DNA of 64,000 nt. It comes from Actinoplanes xinjiangensis (GTDB lineage: Bacteria; Actinomycetota; Actinomycetes; Mycobacteriales; Micromonosporaceae). The stretch spans positions 40,687-104,686 of the forward strand of contig NZ_QGGR01000033.1 in the NCBI RefSeq assembly GCF_003148685.1, in the 5' to 3' direction. The notes below the pieces were generated by a model. That model worked only from the letters and a program-made list of their open reading frames with translations. It was not told the DNA's origin and did not search any database. The translations under genes were made by a program, and so were the position numbers. This document shows, piece after piece, positions 33,422 to 42,819 of this stretch. How positions within the stretch are numbered: the first letter of the stretch is position 1; each line of letters opens with the position of its first letter.

Positions 33422-34533
33422 GGCAACACCTGCACTTCCACCGAGCAGATCGGCGGCAGGTCGGTGACCAGGGCCTTCCAGGTGTCGCCGCTGTCCGCCG
33501 ACCCGTACACCTGACCGGCACTGGTGCCGAAGTAGACGCCGCACTCGTCGAGGGTGTCCACCGCCATGGCGTCGCGGAGCACGTTGACGTAGCAGTGCTC
33601 CTGCGGCAGTCCCACGGTCAGCGGCTCCCACTGCTCACCACCGGTACGGCTGCGGTAGACGCGCAGCCTGCCGTCCATCACGTAGTGCAGGTAGTCGCTG
33701 GTGATCGGTACGACGTAGATCGTCTCCGGCTCGTGGGCGTGCACCGCGATCGGGAAGCCGAAGTCGGTCGGCAGGTCGCCGCTGATCTCCCGCCAGTTGT
33801 CGCCGGCGTCGTCGGAGCGCATGACGTCCCAGTGTTTCTGCATGAACAGGGTGTCCGGCCGGGACGGGTGCTGGGCGATCCGGTGCACGCAGTGGCCCAC
33901 CTCGGCGTCCGGGTCGGGGATGCCGTCGCTTTTCAAGCCCCGGTTGATCGGCTGCCAGGTGACCCCACCGTCGTCGGTACGGAACGCGCCCGCCGCGGAG
34001 ATCGCCACGAAGATCCGCTCCGGGTTCACCGGGTCGAGGATGATCGTGTGCAGGCACATCCCGCCGGCACCGGGTTGCCACTTCGGAGCCGACGTGTGGG
34101 TGCGCAGCCCGGTCAGTTCCTCCCACTTCTGGCCGCCGTCGGTGCTCTTGTACAGGGCCGCGTCCTCGGCGCCGGCGTAGACGACGTCGAGTTCGGTGCG
34201 GGACGGCTCCAGGTGCCAGATCCGCTTGAACTCCCACGGGCGCGGGGTCCCGTCGTACCAGAGGTGGTCGCCGACCTCGCCGGCGTAGGTGAAGTCGTGG
34301 TCGACCTGCCGCCAGGTCACCCCGCCGTCGTCGGACCGCTGGATCAGCTGGCCGAACCAGCCGCCCGACTGCGACACGTAGATCCGGTCCGGATCCACCG
34401 GTGACCCGTTGGCGTGGTAGATCTCCCACCCGGCGAAGTGCGGGCCGTCCACCTTCCAGTCCTGCCGGGCCGCATCCGAGGTCAGGATGAACAGCCCCTT
34501 GCGCGTTCCGACCAGCAATCGAACACCGCTCAC
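33418..34533 (-). CDS. BNR/sialidase-like beta-propeller protein
   Basis: 371 aa. Repeated Asp-box-type motifs SDDGGVTW, STDGGQKW, RTDDGGVTWQP, SDDAGDNW and SADSGDTW mark each propeller blade. No signal peptide or membrane helix is seen (it starts SGVRLLVGTRKGLFIL), so it is probably cytoplasmic, unlike true sialidases, and the sialidase catalytic Arg/Tyr/Glu set is not evident. GTG 34533 has GAGGGGAG upstream; GTG 34539 and ATG 34557 are in-frame alternatives. It is coupled to the MoaD/ThiS-like gene by a 4-bp overlap, which suggests the propeller works with the Gly-Gly protein. Confidence 0.8.
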   Translation of the reverse strand: MSGVRLLVGTRKGLFILTSDAARQDWKVDGPHFAGWEIYHANGSPVDPDRIYVSQSGGWFGQLIQRSDDGGVTWRQVDHDFTYAGEVGDHLWYDGTPRPWEFKRIWHLEPSRTELDVVYAGAEDAALYKSTDGGQKWEELTGLRTHTSAPKWQPGAGGMCLHTIILDPVNPERIFVAISAAGAFRTDDGGVTWQPINRGLKSDGIPDPDAEVGHCVHRIAQHPSRPDTLFMQKHWDVMRSDDAGDNWREISGDLPTDFGFPIAVHAHEPETIYVVPITSDYLHYVMDGRLRVYRSRTGGEQWEPLTVGLPQEHCYVNVLRDAMAVDTLDECGVYFGTSAGQVYGSADSGDTWKALVTDLPPICSVEVQVLP

Positions 34534-34624
34534 GTGCACTCCCCTCTCGAAAGGCATACAGAAGCATCATGGTGTGCTCTGCGTCACCCTGGGGAGTCTA
34601 GGACGAATGTTCGATCAGAAGGGG

Positions 34625-36145
34625 TCACCCCTGGAGGGCGCGCGCCATCTCCGCCTGCTCGGCGAGCACGTCGTTCATCCGGGCCTGGACCGCGTCCATC
34701 TTCCCGATCGTCTCGCTCGTGGTGTGGATGCCGTTGGCCACCGTCTCCGCGCTGGACTGGATCCCGGCGATCTGGTCGGCGACCTTCTGGGTGGCCTCGG
34801 CGGTCTCCCGGGCCAGCTCCTTGACCTCACCGGCCACCACGGCGAAGCCCTTGCCGGACTCCCCGGCACGGGCCGCCTCGATGGTGGCGTTGAGGGCGAG
34901 CAGGTTGGTCTGCTCCGCGATCGACGAAATGATCTTGATGACGTCGCCGATCGCGGAGGACGCCTGCCCGAGCGCGGCCACCTCGGCGGTCATCGCCGAC
35001 GCCCGGGTCACCGCCTGCTCGGCCACCGAGGTCGCGTCGTCGCTGGCGCTGCGCAGCCGCTGCACGGTGTCCAGCAGCTCACGGGCGTTGGCGGTGGCCC
35101 GCTCCGTTCCACGGACCACGTCGAGCCGCTGCGACACCAGCTGCTGCACGTTACGCAGCGCGGCCGCCCGGGACTCGGACAGATCGATGTACTCGGTGGT
35201 GAAGAAGTCCATGGTGCCGACGACCCGGTCCCCGCTCATGATCGGGAAGCAGACGCCGGACCGTACCCCGGCCCGCTGCGCCGCCGGCGCCCGCACACAG
35301 TCGGTGACCTCGGCCAGGTCCTTGACGAAGATCAGATCCTTGGCCCGCCAGGCACGCCCGGACAGGCCGACGCCCTCGGCGAACTCGGCGGCGAGGGTGA
35401 CCCGGCGGAACTCGTCCCCGGCCGAACCCGACTCCAGGTGGAACTTGAGCACGTTCGTGGCCGTGTCGATCCCCCAGTACGAGCCGTACGCCCAGCCGAA
35501 CGCGGTCCGCACCGCGTCCAGGGCCGCGCGGATCGTGGTCTGGCTGTCCGACGCCGCCCCGACCCGGGTGACCACCGTGGTGACCGCCTCCCGGTCGGTG
35601 GCCACCTGGCGCAGTTCGGCGGCGGCCACCGCGCTGGACCGGGCCTGTTCGGCGACCCGGGCGATGGCCTTGAACTTCTCCTGGCGGGCGTCATCGGCGT
35701 AGATCGGCAGCGGCGAGTAGTACTCGAAGACGGCCAGCACCTCGGTGCCCTTGAGGACCGGCAGCATCATCGCGGCGACCATGCCCGCCTTGGCCGCGGC
35801 CTGCCAGCGGCGGCAGCCGGCGGCCCGCTCCGGGTTCTCGTCGAAGACCGCGACCCGGCTCTGGTACGCCCGGGTCACCAGCTCGGGATCGGTGCCACCG
35901 GCCAGCTGCGGCTGCAACTGGCCGCACTCGTGCAGGCGCCGCAGGCGGCCCTGACCCTCCGGCACCCAGACCGCGCCGTACCCCATCTTGTGGGACCGGA
36001 CCATGCTCTCCACGGTGATCCGCCAGGCGCTGTCCACGTCCGTTGCGGCGTCCAGGGCGAACACCAACTGCTCCAACGCCTCGACGTCACGCGGCATCGG
36101 CCGAGTCGCCTCGGTACTGACCGCCCGGGAACCGAACAACCGCAC
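34625..36145 (-). CDS. Soluble methyl-accepting chemotaxis-like receptor with two GAF domains
   Basis: 506 aa with no TM helix. Two GAF-like sensor domains (about 20-165 and about 190-335; the second holds RSGVCFPIMSGDRVVGTMDFF) precede an MCP signalling domain of about 150 residues. The hairpin tip reads ISSIAEQTNLLALNATIEAARAGESGKGFAVVAGEVKELA. The length suggests a short-class MCP. GTG 36145 has AAGGAG 7 bp upstream. No cheA or cheW is nearby; motile-spore actinobacteria of the Actinoplanes group have chemotaxis systems, so it may act there. It follows the Ppx gene by 72 bp on the same strand. Confidence 0.88.
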   Translation of the reverse strand: MRLFGSRAVSTEATRPMPRDVEALEQLVFALDAATDVDSAWRITVESMVRSHKMGYGAVWVPEGQGRLRRLHECGQLQPQLAGGTDPELVTRAYQSRVAVFDENPERAAGCRRWQAAAKAGMVAAMMLPVLKGTEVLAVFEYYSPLPIYADDARQEKFKAIARVAEQARSSAVAAAELRQVATDREAVTTVVTRVGAASDSQTTIRAALDAVRTAFGWAYGSYWGIDTATNVLKFHLESGSAGDEFRRVTLAAEFAEGVGLSGRAWRAKDLIFVKDLAEVTDCVRAPAAQRAGVRSGVCFPIMSGDRVVGTMDFFTTEYIDLSESRAAALRNVQQLVSQRLDVVRGTERATANARELLDTVQRLRSASDDATSVAEQAVTRASAMTAEVAALGQASSAIGDVIKIISSIAEQTNLLALNATIEAARAGESGKGFAVVAGEVKELARETAEATQKVADQIAGIQSSAETVANGIHTTSETIGKMDAVQARMNDVLAEQAEMARALQG

Positions 36146-36217
36146 GCTGTGTCTCCTTGGCTGGGAGGGGGAATCCGATACCTGAGATATCGGCGCGTCC
36201 CCCTCCGGCATGAGCCC

Positions 36218-37186
36218 TCAGTCCCAGGGCACCCACGACGCGTTGGTCAGGGGCGGCTGCCGGGCCTCCAGCTCACGCAGCAGGATCCCCTCGCGCAGCC
36301 CCCACGGGCAGATGATCAGTGACTCGACGCCGAGGTGGCGCATCACCTCGTACGCGACGATCGCGCCGGCCAGGATCTGCCGGGCCCGGTGCGGGGACAC
36401 CCCGGGCAGGTGGGACCGCTTCGGACTGGGCATCGCGGCGAGCCGCTTGATCCACGGCCGCAGTGCCGAAACCCGCAGCTCCCGCCGGACGAACGGGCCG
36501 AGCCGCAGTGGGGGCGCGCCGGCCAGCCGGGCCAGCTGCTGAAAGGTCTTCGAAGCGGCCACCGACGTGCGCGGCGCCTCCCACGACGTCCGGGCGGCGA
36601 CCTCGGCGAACTGCTCCCGCACGTGCCGGCGCAGCCGTCGCACGGCCCGTGGCGGGGGCGGGTCGCCGTCGGCCAGGAACTCCCGGGTGAGCCGGCCGGC
36701 ACCGAGCGGCAGCGACATCGCCGACTCGGGCAGGCGGTCCCGGCCGAACGCCACCTCCAGACAGCCGCCGCCGATGTCGACCATCAGCATCGGGCCGGCC
36801 TGCCAGCCCAGCCAGCGCCGGGCCGCCAGGAACGTGAGACGGGCGTCCTCGATGCCGGAGAGCGTGCCCAGGCGTACCCCCGTGCGCTTCTGCACCGCCG
36901 CGAGGACCGCGTCGCGGTTCGGGGCGTCCCGGATCACCGCGGTGGTGTAGGCGAACATCCGGTTCACTCCGGCCCGATGGGACTCGGCGACCGCCTCCTC
37001 GACCGCGGCGAGCATCCGCTCCAGCGCCTCCGGCCCGATCGTGCCGTCGGCCGGCAGCCGGTGCGCGAGCCGGGGACGCCGCTCCCACGTGTGCACCGGC
37101 AGCGGCAGCCCGGAGGCGGCCTCGGCGATCACCAGGTTCACGGTGTTGGAGCCGACGTCGAGCACGCCGAGCCGCGGCGCGCTCAC
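36218..37186 (-). CDS. Ppx/GppA-family phosphatase
   Basis: 322 aa, the short form of the family. The ASKHA-fold phosphate-1 loop is LGVLDVGSNTVNLVIAE, the second strand GGGC motif is MLMVDIGGGCLEVAFG, and conserved ERR-type and ADGDPPPP segments follow. The enzymes hydrolyse polyphosphate or the pppGpp 5'-phosphate. The GTG at 37186 overlaps the kdpE stop (GTGA), so it is translated together with kdpD-kdpE. That linkage joins potassium/turgor sensing to polyphosphate or (p)ppGpp turnover. Confidence 0.88.
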   Translation of the reverse strand: MSAPRLGVLDVGSNTVNLVIAEAASGLPLPVHTWERRPRLAHRLPADGTIGPEALERMLAAVEEAVAESHRAGVNRMFAYTTAVIRDAPNRDAVLAAVQKRTGVRLGTLSGIEDARLTFLAARRWLGWQAGPMLMVDIGGGCLEVAFGRDRLPESAMSLPLGAGRLTREFLADGDPPPPRAVRRLRRHVREQFAEVAARTSWEAPRTSVAASKTFQQLARLAGAPPLRLGPFVRRELRVSALRPWIKRLAAMPSPKRSHLPGVSPHRARQILAGAIVAYEVMRHLGVESLIICPWGLREGILLRELEARQPPLTNASWVPWD

Positions 37187-37851
37187 GGGCGGAACCGGTA
37201 GCCCATGCCGGGCTCGGTGAGCAGGTGACGCGGCCGGGCCGGATCCACCTCCAGCTTGCGGCGCAGACGGGCCATGTACTGCCGGAGGTAGTTCGTCTCG
37301 GTCCGGTACTGCGGGCCCCACACGTCGTGCAGCAGCTCCCGCTGGGTGATCAGCTTGCCCGGGTGCCGCAGCAGGTGCTCCAGCAGCTGCCACTCGGTCG
37401 AGGTGAGCCGGACGCCGCCGCTGATCGAGTGCTCGGCCAGGTTGACCTCCCGATCGCCCAGCCGCACGATCGGGGCCTCCGCCTCACCCGGCTGCGAACG
37501 ACGGGTGACCGCCCGGATCCGGGCCAGCAGTTCGTCCACCCCGAACGGTTTCGTCACGTAGTCGTCGGCGCCCGCGTCCAGGGCGGCCACCTTGTCCGTG
37601 CCGTCCACCCGGCCGGACAGCACGATGATCGGCACCGAGGTCCAGCCGCGCAGGCCCGCGATCACGTCGGCGCCCTCCATGTCCGGCAGGCCCAGGTCCA
37701 GCACCACCAGGTCGGGGTGATGGTCGGCGGCCGCGCGCAGAGCGGTCGCGCCGTCCGGGGCGGTGTCCACCTCGTACCCCCTGGCCCGGAGGTTGATCCG
37801 CAATGCGCGGATGATCTGCGGCTCGTCGTCGACCACCAGGATCCGGGTCAT
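37183..37851 (-). CDS. kdpE: KdpE-type response regulator
   Basis: 222 aa. The receiver has ILVVDDEPQI, D52 (LVVLDLGLPDMEG), SGR and VTKPFGVDELLARI. The winged helix carries the KdpE-like LTSTEWQLLEHLLRHPGKLITQRELLHDVWGPQYRTETNYLRQYMARLRRKLE. The ATG overlaps the TGA of kdpD (ATGA). KdpE normally activates kdpFABC under low potassium; that transporter is not in this window. Confidence 0.93.
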   Translation of the reverse strand: MTRILVVDDEPQIIRALRINLRARGYEVDTAPDGATALRAAADHHPDLVVLDLGLPDMEGADVIAGLRGWTSVPIIVLSGRVDGTDKVAALDAGADDYVTKPFGVDELLARIRAVTRRSQPGEAEAPIVRLGDREVNLAEHSISGGVRLTSTEWQLLEHLLRHPGKLITQRELLHDVWGPQYRTETNYLRQYMARLRRKLEVDPARPRHLLTEPGMGYRFRP

Positions 37852-40184
37852 GCCGGCTTTCCGGCGGGAAGCGTCAGAATCATGGTGAGGCCGCCTCCGG
37901 GGGTCTCGTCGGGGGTGAGCGTGCCGGCCATCGCCTCGGCCAGGCCACGGGACAGGGCCAGCCCCAGCCCCACGCCGGTGTGGTTGTCACGGTCGCCGAG
38001 CCGCTGGAACGGCAGGAAGACATCTTCCCACCGATCCGCCGGGATCCCCGGACCGTGATCGATCACACGCAGCTCGACCACGTCACCGTGACTGCTTCCG
38101 GTCACCATCGGCGGGCGGCCCGGCGGACTGTGGCGAAGGGCGTTGCCGATCACGTTCACCAGCACCCGCTCCAGCAGGCCCGGATCGGCGTGCACCATCG
38201 GCAGGTCGTCCGGGACGCGGACGATCACCGCACGGCCCGGCGGGCCCAGATCATCCAGCACCAGGGGTACGACCTCCTCGGCGCCCACGTCGATCGCGGC
38301 GACACCGAGCGCCCCCGCCTGCAGCCGGCCCATGTCGAGCAGGTTCGCCACCAGGCGGTCCAGTTTCTCCAGCGACTCGTCGGCGGTGGCCAGCAGCTCC
38401 GCGCGGTCCTCCGCGGTGAACGTCACGTCCGGGCTGCGCAGGCTCGCCACCGAGGCCTTCGCGGACGCGAGGGGCGTACGCAGGTCATGGCTGACGGCGG
38501 CGAGCAACGCGGTGCGCAACCGGTTCGCCTCGGCCAGCGGCCTCGCGGTGGCCGCCTCGGCGGCCAGACGTTCCTGCCGCAGCGCGATCGCGGCCTGCGC
38601 GGCGAAGGCCTCCACCACCCGGCGATCAGAGGCTTCGAGGGTACGACCGGAGAGCAGCACCCGCAGGTCCCCCTCGTCCTCTCCGCCGGCGTGCACGGTC
38701 ACGTCCGCATCGGCCGGCAGCAGCCCGGGAACACCCACCTCGGCCACCGTCGTCCCCGCCTCCACCAGCGCCACCGTGTCCAGACCGAACGTCTCCCGCA
38801 GCCGCTCCAGCAGGGCCGGCAGCGGCCGCTCACCGCGCAGCACCCCGCCCGCCACCGTGGCCAGCGTCTGCGCCTGGGCCGACGCCTCGGCGGCCTGCCG
38901 GGTGGTGCGGGCCGCCGTGTCGACGACCCAGCTGACCGCCACCGCCACCAGCACGAAGATCGCCAGGGCCAGCATGTTGTGGCCCTGCGCGATCGCGAAC
39001 CGGCCGTACGGCGGGGTGAAGAACCAGTTCAGCAGCAGTGACGCGGCGACCGCCGTGCACACCGCCGGCCACCGTCCACCGATCAGAGCCACCCCGACGA
39101 CCACCACCAGGTACAGCAGGATGCCGTTGCTCAGCGGCGGGTCCGGCAGCGCCAGCAGAACACCGGTGAGCAGCGGCAACGCCACCAGCGCGACGGCCGC
39201 CCCGGCGATCCGGCGGCCCCGGGACAACGCCGCCGGCCGGCGTTCCCGCCGCCGGTCCACCGCGGGCCGCTCCGGAGTGACCAGGTGCACGTCGATCGGT
39301 CCGGCCCCGGCGACGACCCGCCGCTGCATCCGGCCCAGCACGATCTGGGTGGCACCGGCGCCGCGCGCGAACTCCAGCAGCGCCGTGGCCACGTCCGGCC
39401 CCGACACCAGGTGATACGTGCCGCCCAGGCTCTCCACCAGCACCCGCAGCCGGGCCAGCGCCGCCGGGTCGGCCCGGTCCCGGGTCACGTGCACCGCCAG
39501 CAGGTCGGTGTTCCCGAAATGGGCCGCGAGCCGGGCCGCCCGGCGCAGCAGCGTCTCGCCGTCCGGTCCGCCGTCCAGCGCCACCACCACCCGTTCCCGG
39601 GCGGCCGGGCCACCGGGCAGTTCCGCCGCGACCCGGTCGGCGAGCCAGCGCAGCGCGAGCTCCCGCAGCGCCGCCAGATTCTCCGCCCGGAACCGCCTGC
39701 CCAGGGCCGCGTCGATCCGCTCCGGCGGGTAGACGTTGCCGTGTGCCATCCGTCGGCGCAGCGCCTCCGGCGTCATGTCGACCAGCTCCACCCGGGCGGC
39801 GCCGACCAGGGTGTCCGGCACGGTGGCACCGGGCCCCACGCCGGTGATCCGGGCCGCCACGTCCGCCAGCGACTCCAGCTGCTCGACGTTCACCGTGGTC
39901 AGCACCGTGATCCCGGCGTCCAGCAGCACCTCGATCAGCCGATGGTGGCGGGCCAGCTCGTCGATCACCGCGACATCCGGGCGACGGGCCAGGACCGCGT
40001 CCACGCCGACCGTCTCCAGGCCACCGGCCATCGCGGCGGTTCGGGCCCGCCCGTGCGTCTCGACCTGCCCGATCACCACGTCCACACCACGCTCCACGCG
40101 GCGGCGGGCCTCGGCGAGCATCGCGTACGTCTTACCGACCCCCGGCGCGGCGCCCAGGTAGATCCGCAGTTCCCCGCGCGCCAC
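37848..40184 (-). CDS. kdpD: KdpD-type sensor kinase with a shortened N-terminal domain
   Basis: 778 aa, against about 850 in actinobacterial KdpDs. Walker A (GAAPGVGKTYAML) and VETHGR are intact. However, after GLETV the protein jumps to VDAVLARRPDVAVIDELA, and then directly to RHHRLIEVLLDAGITVLTTVNVEQLESL. The family's EYRGA..PELD loop and its HTN.PGS..KRWQD motif are missing, each about 15 residues. A USP domain (ERVVVALDGGPDGETLLRR), four TM helices, the H-box SHDLRTPLASAKAS, DHGPGIP and GVGLGLALS follow. It starts with GTG 40184, with GAGGTCA upstream. The gene above it ends 10 bp earlier. Confidence 0.92.
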   Translation of the reverse strand: MARGELRIYLGAAPGVGKTYAMLAEARRRVERGVDVVIGQVETHGRARTAAMAGGLETVGVDAVLARRPDVAVIDELARHHRLIEVLLDAGITVLTTVNVEQLESLADVAARITGVGPGATVPDTLVGAARVELVDMTPEALRRRMAHGNVYPPERIDAALGRRFRAENLAALRELALRWLADRVAAELPGGPAARERVVVALDGGPDGETLLRRAARLAAHFGNTDLLAVHVTRDRADPAALARLRVLVESLGGTYHLVSGPDVATALLEFARGAGATQIVLGRMQRRVVAGAGPIDVHLVTPERPAVDRRRERRPAALSRGRRIAGAAVALVALPLLTGVLLALPDPPLSNGILLYLVVVVGVALIGGRWPAVCTAVAASLLLNWFFTPPYGRFAIAQGHNMLALAIFVLVAVAVSWVVDTAARTTRQAAEASAQAQTLATVAGGVLRGERPLPALLERLRETFGLDTVALVEAGTTVAEVGVPGLLPADADVTVHAGGEDEGDLRVLLSGRTLEASDRRVVEAFAAQAAIALRQERLAAEAATARPLAEANRLRTALLAAVSHDLRTPLASAKASVASLRSPDVTFTAEDRAELLATADESLEKLDRLVANLLDMGRLQAGALGVAAIDVGAEEVVPLVLDDLGPPGRAVIVRVPDDLPMVHADPGLLERVLVNVIGNALRHSPPGRPPMVTGSSHGDVVELRVIDHGPGIPADRWEDVFLPFQRLGDRDNHTGVGLGLALSRGLAEAMAGTLTPDETPGGGLTMILTLPAGKPA

Positions 40185-40194
40185 GCCGGTGACC

Positions 40195-42318
40195 TCAGTT
40201 CGTCAATCGGATGCTGCTGAGCGTCTGCGGAGCATCGGAGACCGCCCGCAGGATGGTCAGGCCCTCGGCCGGAACCTTGAACGTCTTCGTCGACGGGACC
40301 AGCGTGTACGTCCCGGTCGCCCCGGCCGGCAGGGTCGCCGGACCGGCCTGGATCCGCCAGAAACCGGCGATCGTCGCCCCCGTGGCCACCGAGAAGTGCG
40401 GGGTCACCGGCTCGTCCGAACGGTTCGTCACCTCGACGGTCAGCTCCGGCAGGTTCCGGCCGGCCACCACCGGGGTGTTCACCGTGAAGCCGAGCGGCTG
40501 CGGGGTGGCGACCCCGATCAGGAACATCGCCGCCGCGGGGACGAACAGTGCGGCGGTCACCAGCGCCCGGACCCTCCGCCCGGCCTGCTCCCCCTGCGCC
40601 GTCGCCCTCTGCGCCACCGTTTCCTGGGCCGGCGCTCCCTGGGCCGGCGCTCCCTGGGCCGGCGCTCCCTGGGCCGGCGCTCCCTGGGCCGGCGCTCCCT
40701 GGGCCGGCGCGGTCCTTCGGCGTGGCAGCGGGATCTGCCAGGCGCCGGCGAAGTCGGCGCGGGTCGTGGTGACCAGGGCGACCAGCCACAGCGGCATGGT
40801 CAGCAGCCAGTAGCCGTCCTGCGAGCGGGTGGACACCATGAAGATCATCCACGGCAGCACCGCGATCGCCGGGCCCAGCGTGCGCAGATGCAGGCCGAAC
40901 ACCACCAGCAACGCCACCAGCAGGGCGATCGTCGCGTGACCGAACATGTCCAGAGCCGCGCTGCCACCGATGATGTAGTGGGTGATGCCCATCAGGCCCT
41001 GACCGTGCGGAACCGCGTGCTGCAACAGCGGCTCGAACACGCCGGTCAGCCACTCGTGCGGCGTCTTCACCAGGAACGGCAGGCTGGCCAGGAAGAACAC
41101 CGCCAGCGCGGTGCCGCCGTAGCGCAGCAGCAGCATGAACGTACGGGCCAGGCCCAGCTCACCCAGGCGCAGCACGATCAGGCCCACCACCAGGAACAAC
41201 GCCAGGAACCAGCCCAGCTGGTGGATCGAGCACGCCGCACCCAGCGCCGCCGCGCGCACCAGGCCGTACCGGCCCAGCCGCCCGTCCCGGCCGATCCCCG
41301 GCCAGCCCCACAGAGCCACACACAGGAACGGCAGAGCGATCACCGAGGGGTACGCGTTGTCGGCGTACCCGGTGAACGTGCCCAGCCCCAGCACACCCAG
41401 CGTCGCGATCGGGCGCAACGGCCGCGGCGCCACGGCGAACACGAACACCGCCGTCGCGAACACCGCCAGCCACGCCACCAGCACGATCCCCGTCATCGAG
41501 GGGAACAGCCGCTGGAACACCGCCCCGATCTCCACACCCAACGGCGGATAACCGAAGTCGAACACCGTACGGCCGTCCATCAACTGCGTCGGCAGCACCG
41601 GATCGATCCCCGGCCACGCCGACGTGTACGGATTGTCACCCTTGGCCAGGGCCCGCGACGCCGCATCCATCAGAATGCCCTCGTCGACCGTCAGCTCCTT
41701 CGCCCCCGACACGCCCGGCCACGCCGCCACCAGCTTGATCACGATCGCGGTGACCAGAACCCCGACGTCGAGCCGCGCCAGCACCCGATGCCGCGGCGCA
41801 CACAGCGCGATGACGGCCGCGACCAGCATCGCCAGGTAGGCGCCCGTCAACACCAGCGCCAGCCAGGGTCGGCTCATCGCATTCGACTGCCAGAACCCGC
41901 GGGTCCCCACCACCAGACCCATGACCGCCGCCACCGAGAGCCCCCGGTGCAGCCACAACACCAGCTCCGGTCCGCTCTTCCCCAGCACCCCGCTCTCACC
42001 CGGGCCACCCTCACCCGGGCCACCCTCACCCCGGCCGCCCTCACCCTGGCCACCCTCGCCCCGGCCGCCCTCACCCCGGCCGCCCTCACCCCAGCTGCCC
42101 TCGCCCCGGCCGCCCTCGCCCCGGCCACCGGAGACAGCTACGGCGCCCGTCGCAGCAGAGGCTGCCTGCGTGCCGCCGGCATCGGCCCGATCGGCGGGGC
42201 CGGACCCACTTTTCGCCACGACGCCCCCATCGACTGCCCCGGCCGGCTGCACACCGTCCGGCTCCAGCTTGACCGTCGACGCCTCGGACCGATCGTCACC
42301 CACGAGATCCTGAACCAC
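40195..42318 (-). CDS. GT87/DUF2029-like polytopic membrane protein with two repeat tracts
   Basis: 707 aa. An N-terminal cytoplasmic region of about 115 residues contains nine GRGEG-type pentapeptides. A GT-C-type membrane core follows with ASRALAKGDNPYTSAWPG and FDFGYPPLGVEIG, the GDPY and YPPL hallmarks of polyprenol-phosphate-mannose-dependent GT87 enzymes. After about 10 TM helices, an APAQG tract of five to six copies precedes a last TM helix and an extracytoplasmic beta-rich domain (LTVEVTNRSDEPVTPHFSV). It ends 10 bp before kdpD, so it probably shares that operon. The start (GTG 42318) is not firmly supported. Confidence 0.75.
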   Translation of the reverse strand: MVQDLVGDDRSEASTVKLEPDGVQPAGAVDGGVVAKSGSGPADRADAGGTQAASAATGAVAVSGGRGEGGRGEGSWGEGGRGEGGRGEGGQGEGGRGEGGPGEGGPGESGVLGKSGPELVLWLHRGLSVAAVMGLVVGTRGFWQSNAMSRPWLALVLTGAYLAMLVAAVIALCAPRHRVLARLDVGVLVTAIVIKLVAAWPGVSGAKELTVDEGILMDAASRALAKGDNPYTSAWPGIDPVLPTQLMDGRTVFDFGYPPLGVEIGAVFQRLFPSMTGIVLVAWLAVFATAVFVFAVAPRPLRPIATLGVLGLGTFTGYADNAYPSVIALPFLCVALWGWPGIGRDGRLGRYGLVRAAALGAACSIHQLGWFLALFLVVGLIVLRLGELGLARTFMLLLRYGGTALAVFFLASLPFLVKTPHEWLTGVFEPLLQHAVPHGQGLMGITHYIIGGSAALDMFGHATIALLVALLVVFGLHLRTLGPAIAVLPWMIFMVSTRSQDGYWLLTMPLWLVALVTTTRADFAGAWQIPLPRRRTAPAQGAPAQGAPAQGAPAQGAPAQGAPAQETVAQRATAQGEQAGRRVRALVTAALFVPAAAMFLIGVATPQPLGFTVNTPVVAGRNLPELTVEVTNRSDEPVTPHFSVATGATIAGFWRIQAGPATLPAGATGTYTLVPSTKTFKVPAEGLTILRAVSDAPQTLSSIRLTN
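40626..40710. repeat. 15-bp in-frame tandem repeat (APAQG tract)
   Basis: Five identical units of GGGCCGGCGCTCCCT begin at 40626, 40641, 40656, 40671 and 40686, plus 10 bp of a sixth. Each encodes the pentapeptide APAQG on the minus strand. The lack of any divergence points to recent expansion. Confidence 0.95.
41995..42129. repeat. 15-bp in-frame tandem repeat (GRGEG tract)
   Basis: Nine units with starts every 15 bp from 41995, consensus CTCACCCCGGCCGCC, encoding GRGEG-like pentapeptides on the minus strand. Base changes between units are mostly third-position or conservative, so this tract is older than the APAQG tract in the same gene. Confidence 0.9.
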
Positions 42319-42725
42319 CGGCGCATCCTACAAGCGGCGACATCTCCCCCTGTTTCCCCAACGTCCCTCTTCACCACCCCTCCCCGCCACCATCACCGCC
42401 TACAGAGACCCAATCCCCTCCGCAAGCCCCGCCGCCGAACCTCCGACCGCCCGAGCCGTCACCAACAACCGGCCCGATCCGGCCCGCAAGACCACCCCGA
42501 CCGACAACCGACCAACCCCCCGTCCCCCTCCTTAACCGAATCCCGCCCGCAACCACGCTGACCCACAACCGACCAACCCAGCCGCGCTCAGCCGCGCGCT
42601 TCGCTCGCTCCCTGCCCACCAGGTCGCTCGCGATCTTGTGAAGCCCCACGAATACAGCGCAATCGAAGAACCCATCAGGGCATTGACTCTTCTCGGCGCT
42701 GCCGCACTGAGCCTCCCCAGCGGTA

Positions 42726-42754
42726 GGCGCACACAATCGGCGATCGTGTGCGCC
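42726..42754. repeat. 29-bp palindrome in island A
   Basis: 14-nt arms (GGCGCACACAATCG / CGATCGTGTGCGCC) around one base with one mismatch. The island B counterpart is at 63579-63607. Confidence 0.9.
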
Positions 42755-42819
42755 GGTCGTCGTGATGACGATGGTGGGCGCCCGCATAACACCCAGCGTG
42801 TGAGCTCACCGTCGTGATG

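Noticed and set aside
37848..40184. kdpD as a frameshifted pseudogene
   Set aside because: The missing segments are in-frame, the rest of the protein is intact, and overlaps with neighbours are preserved.
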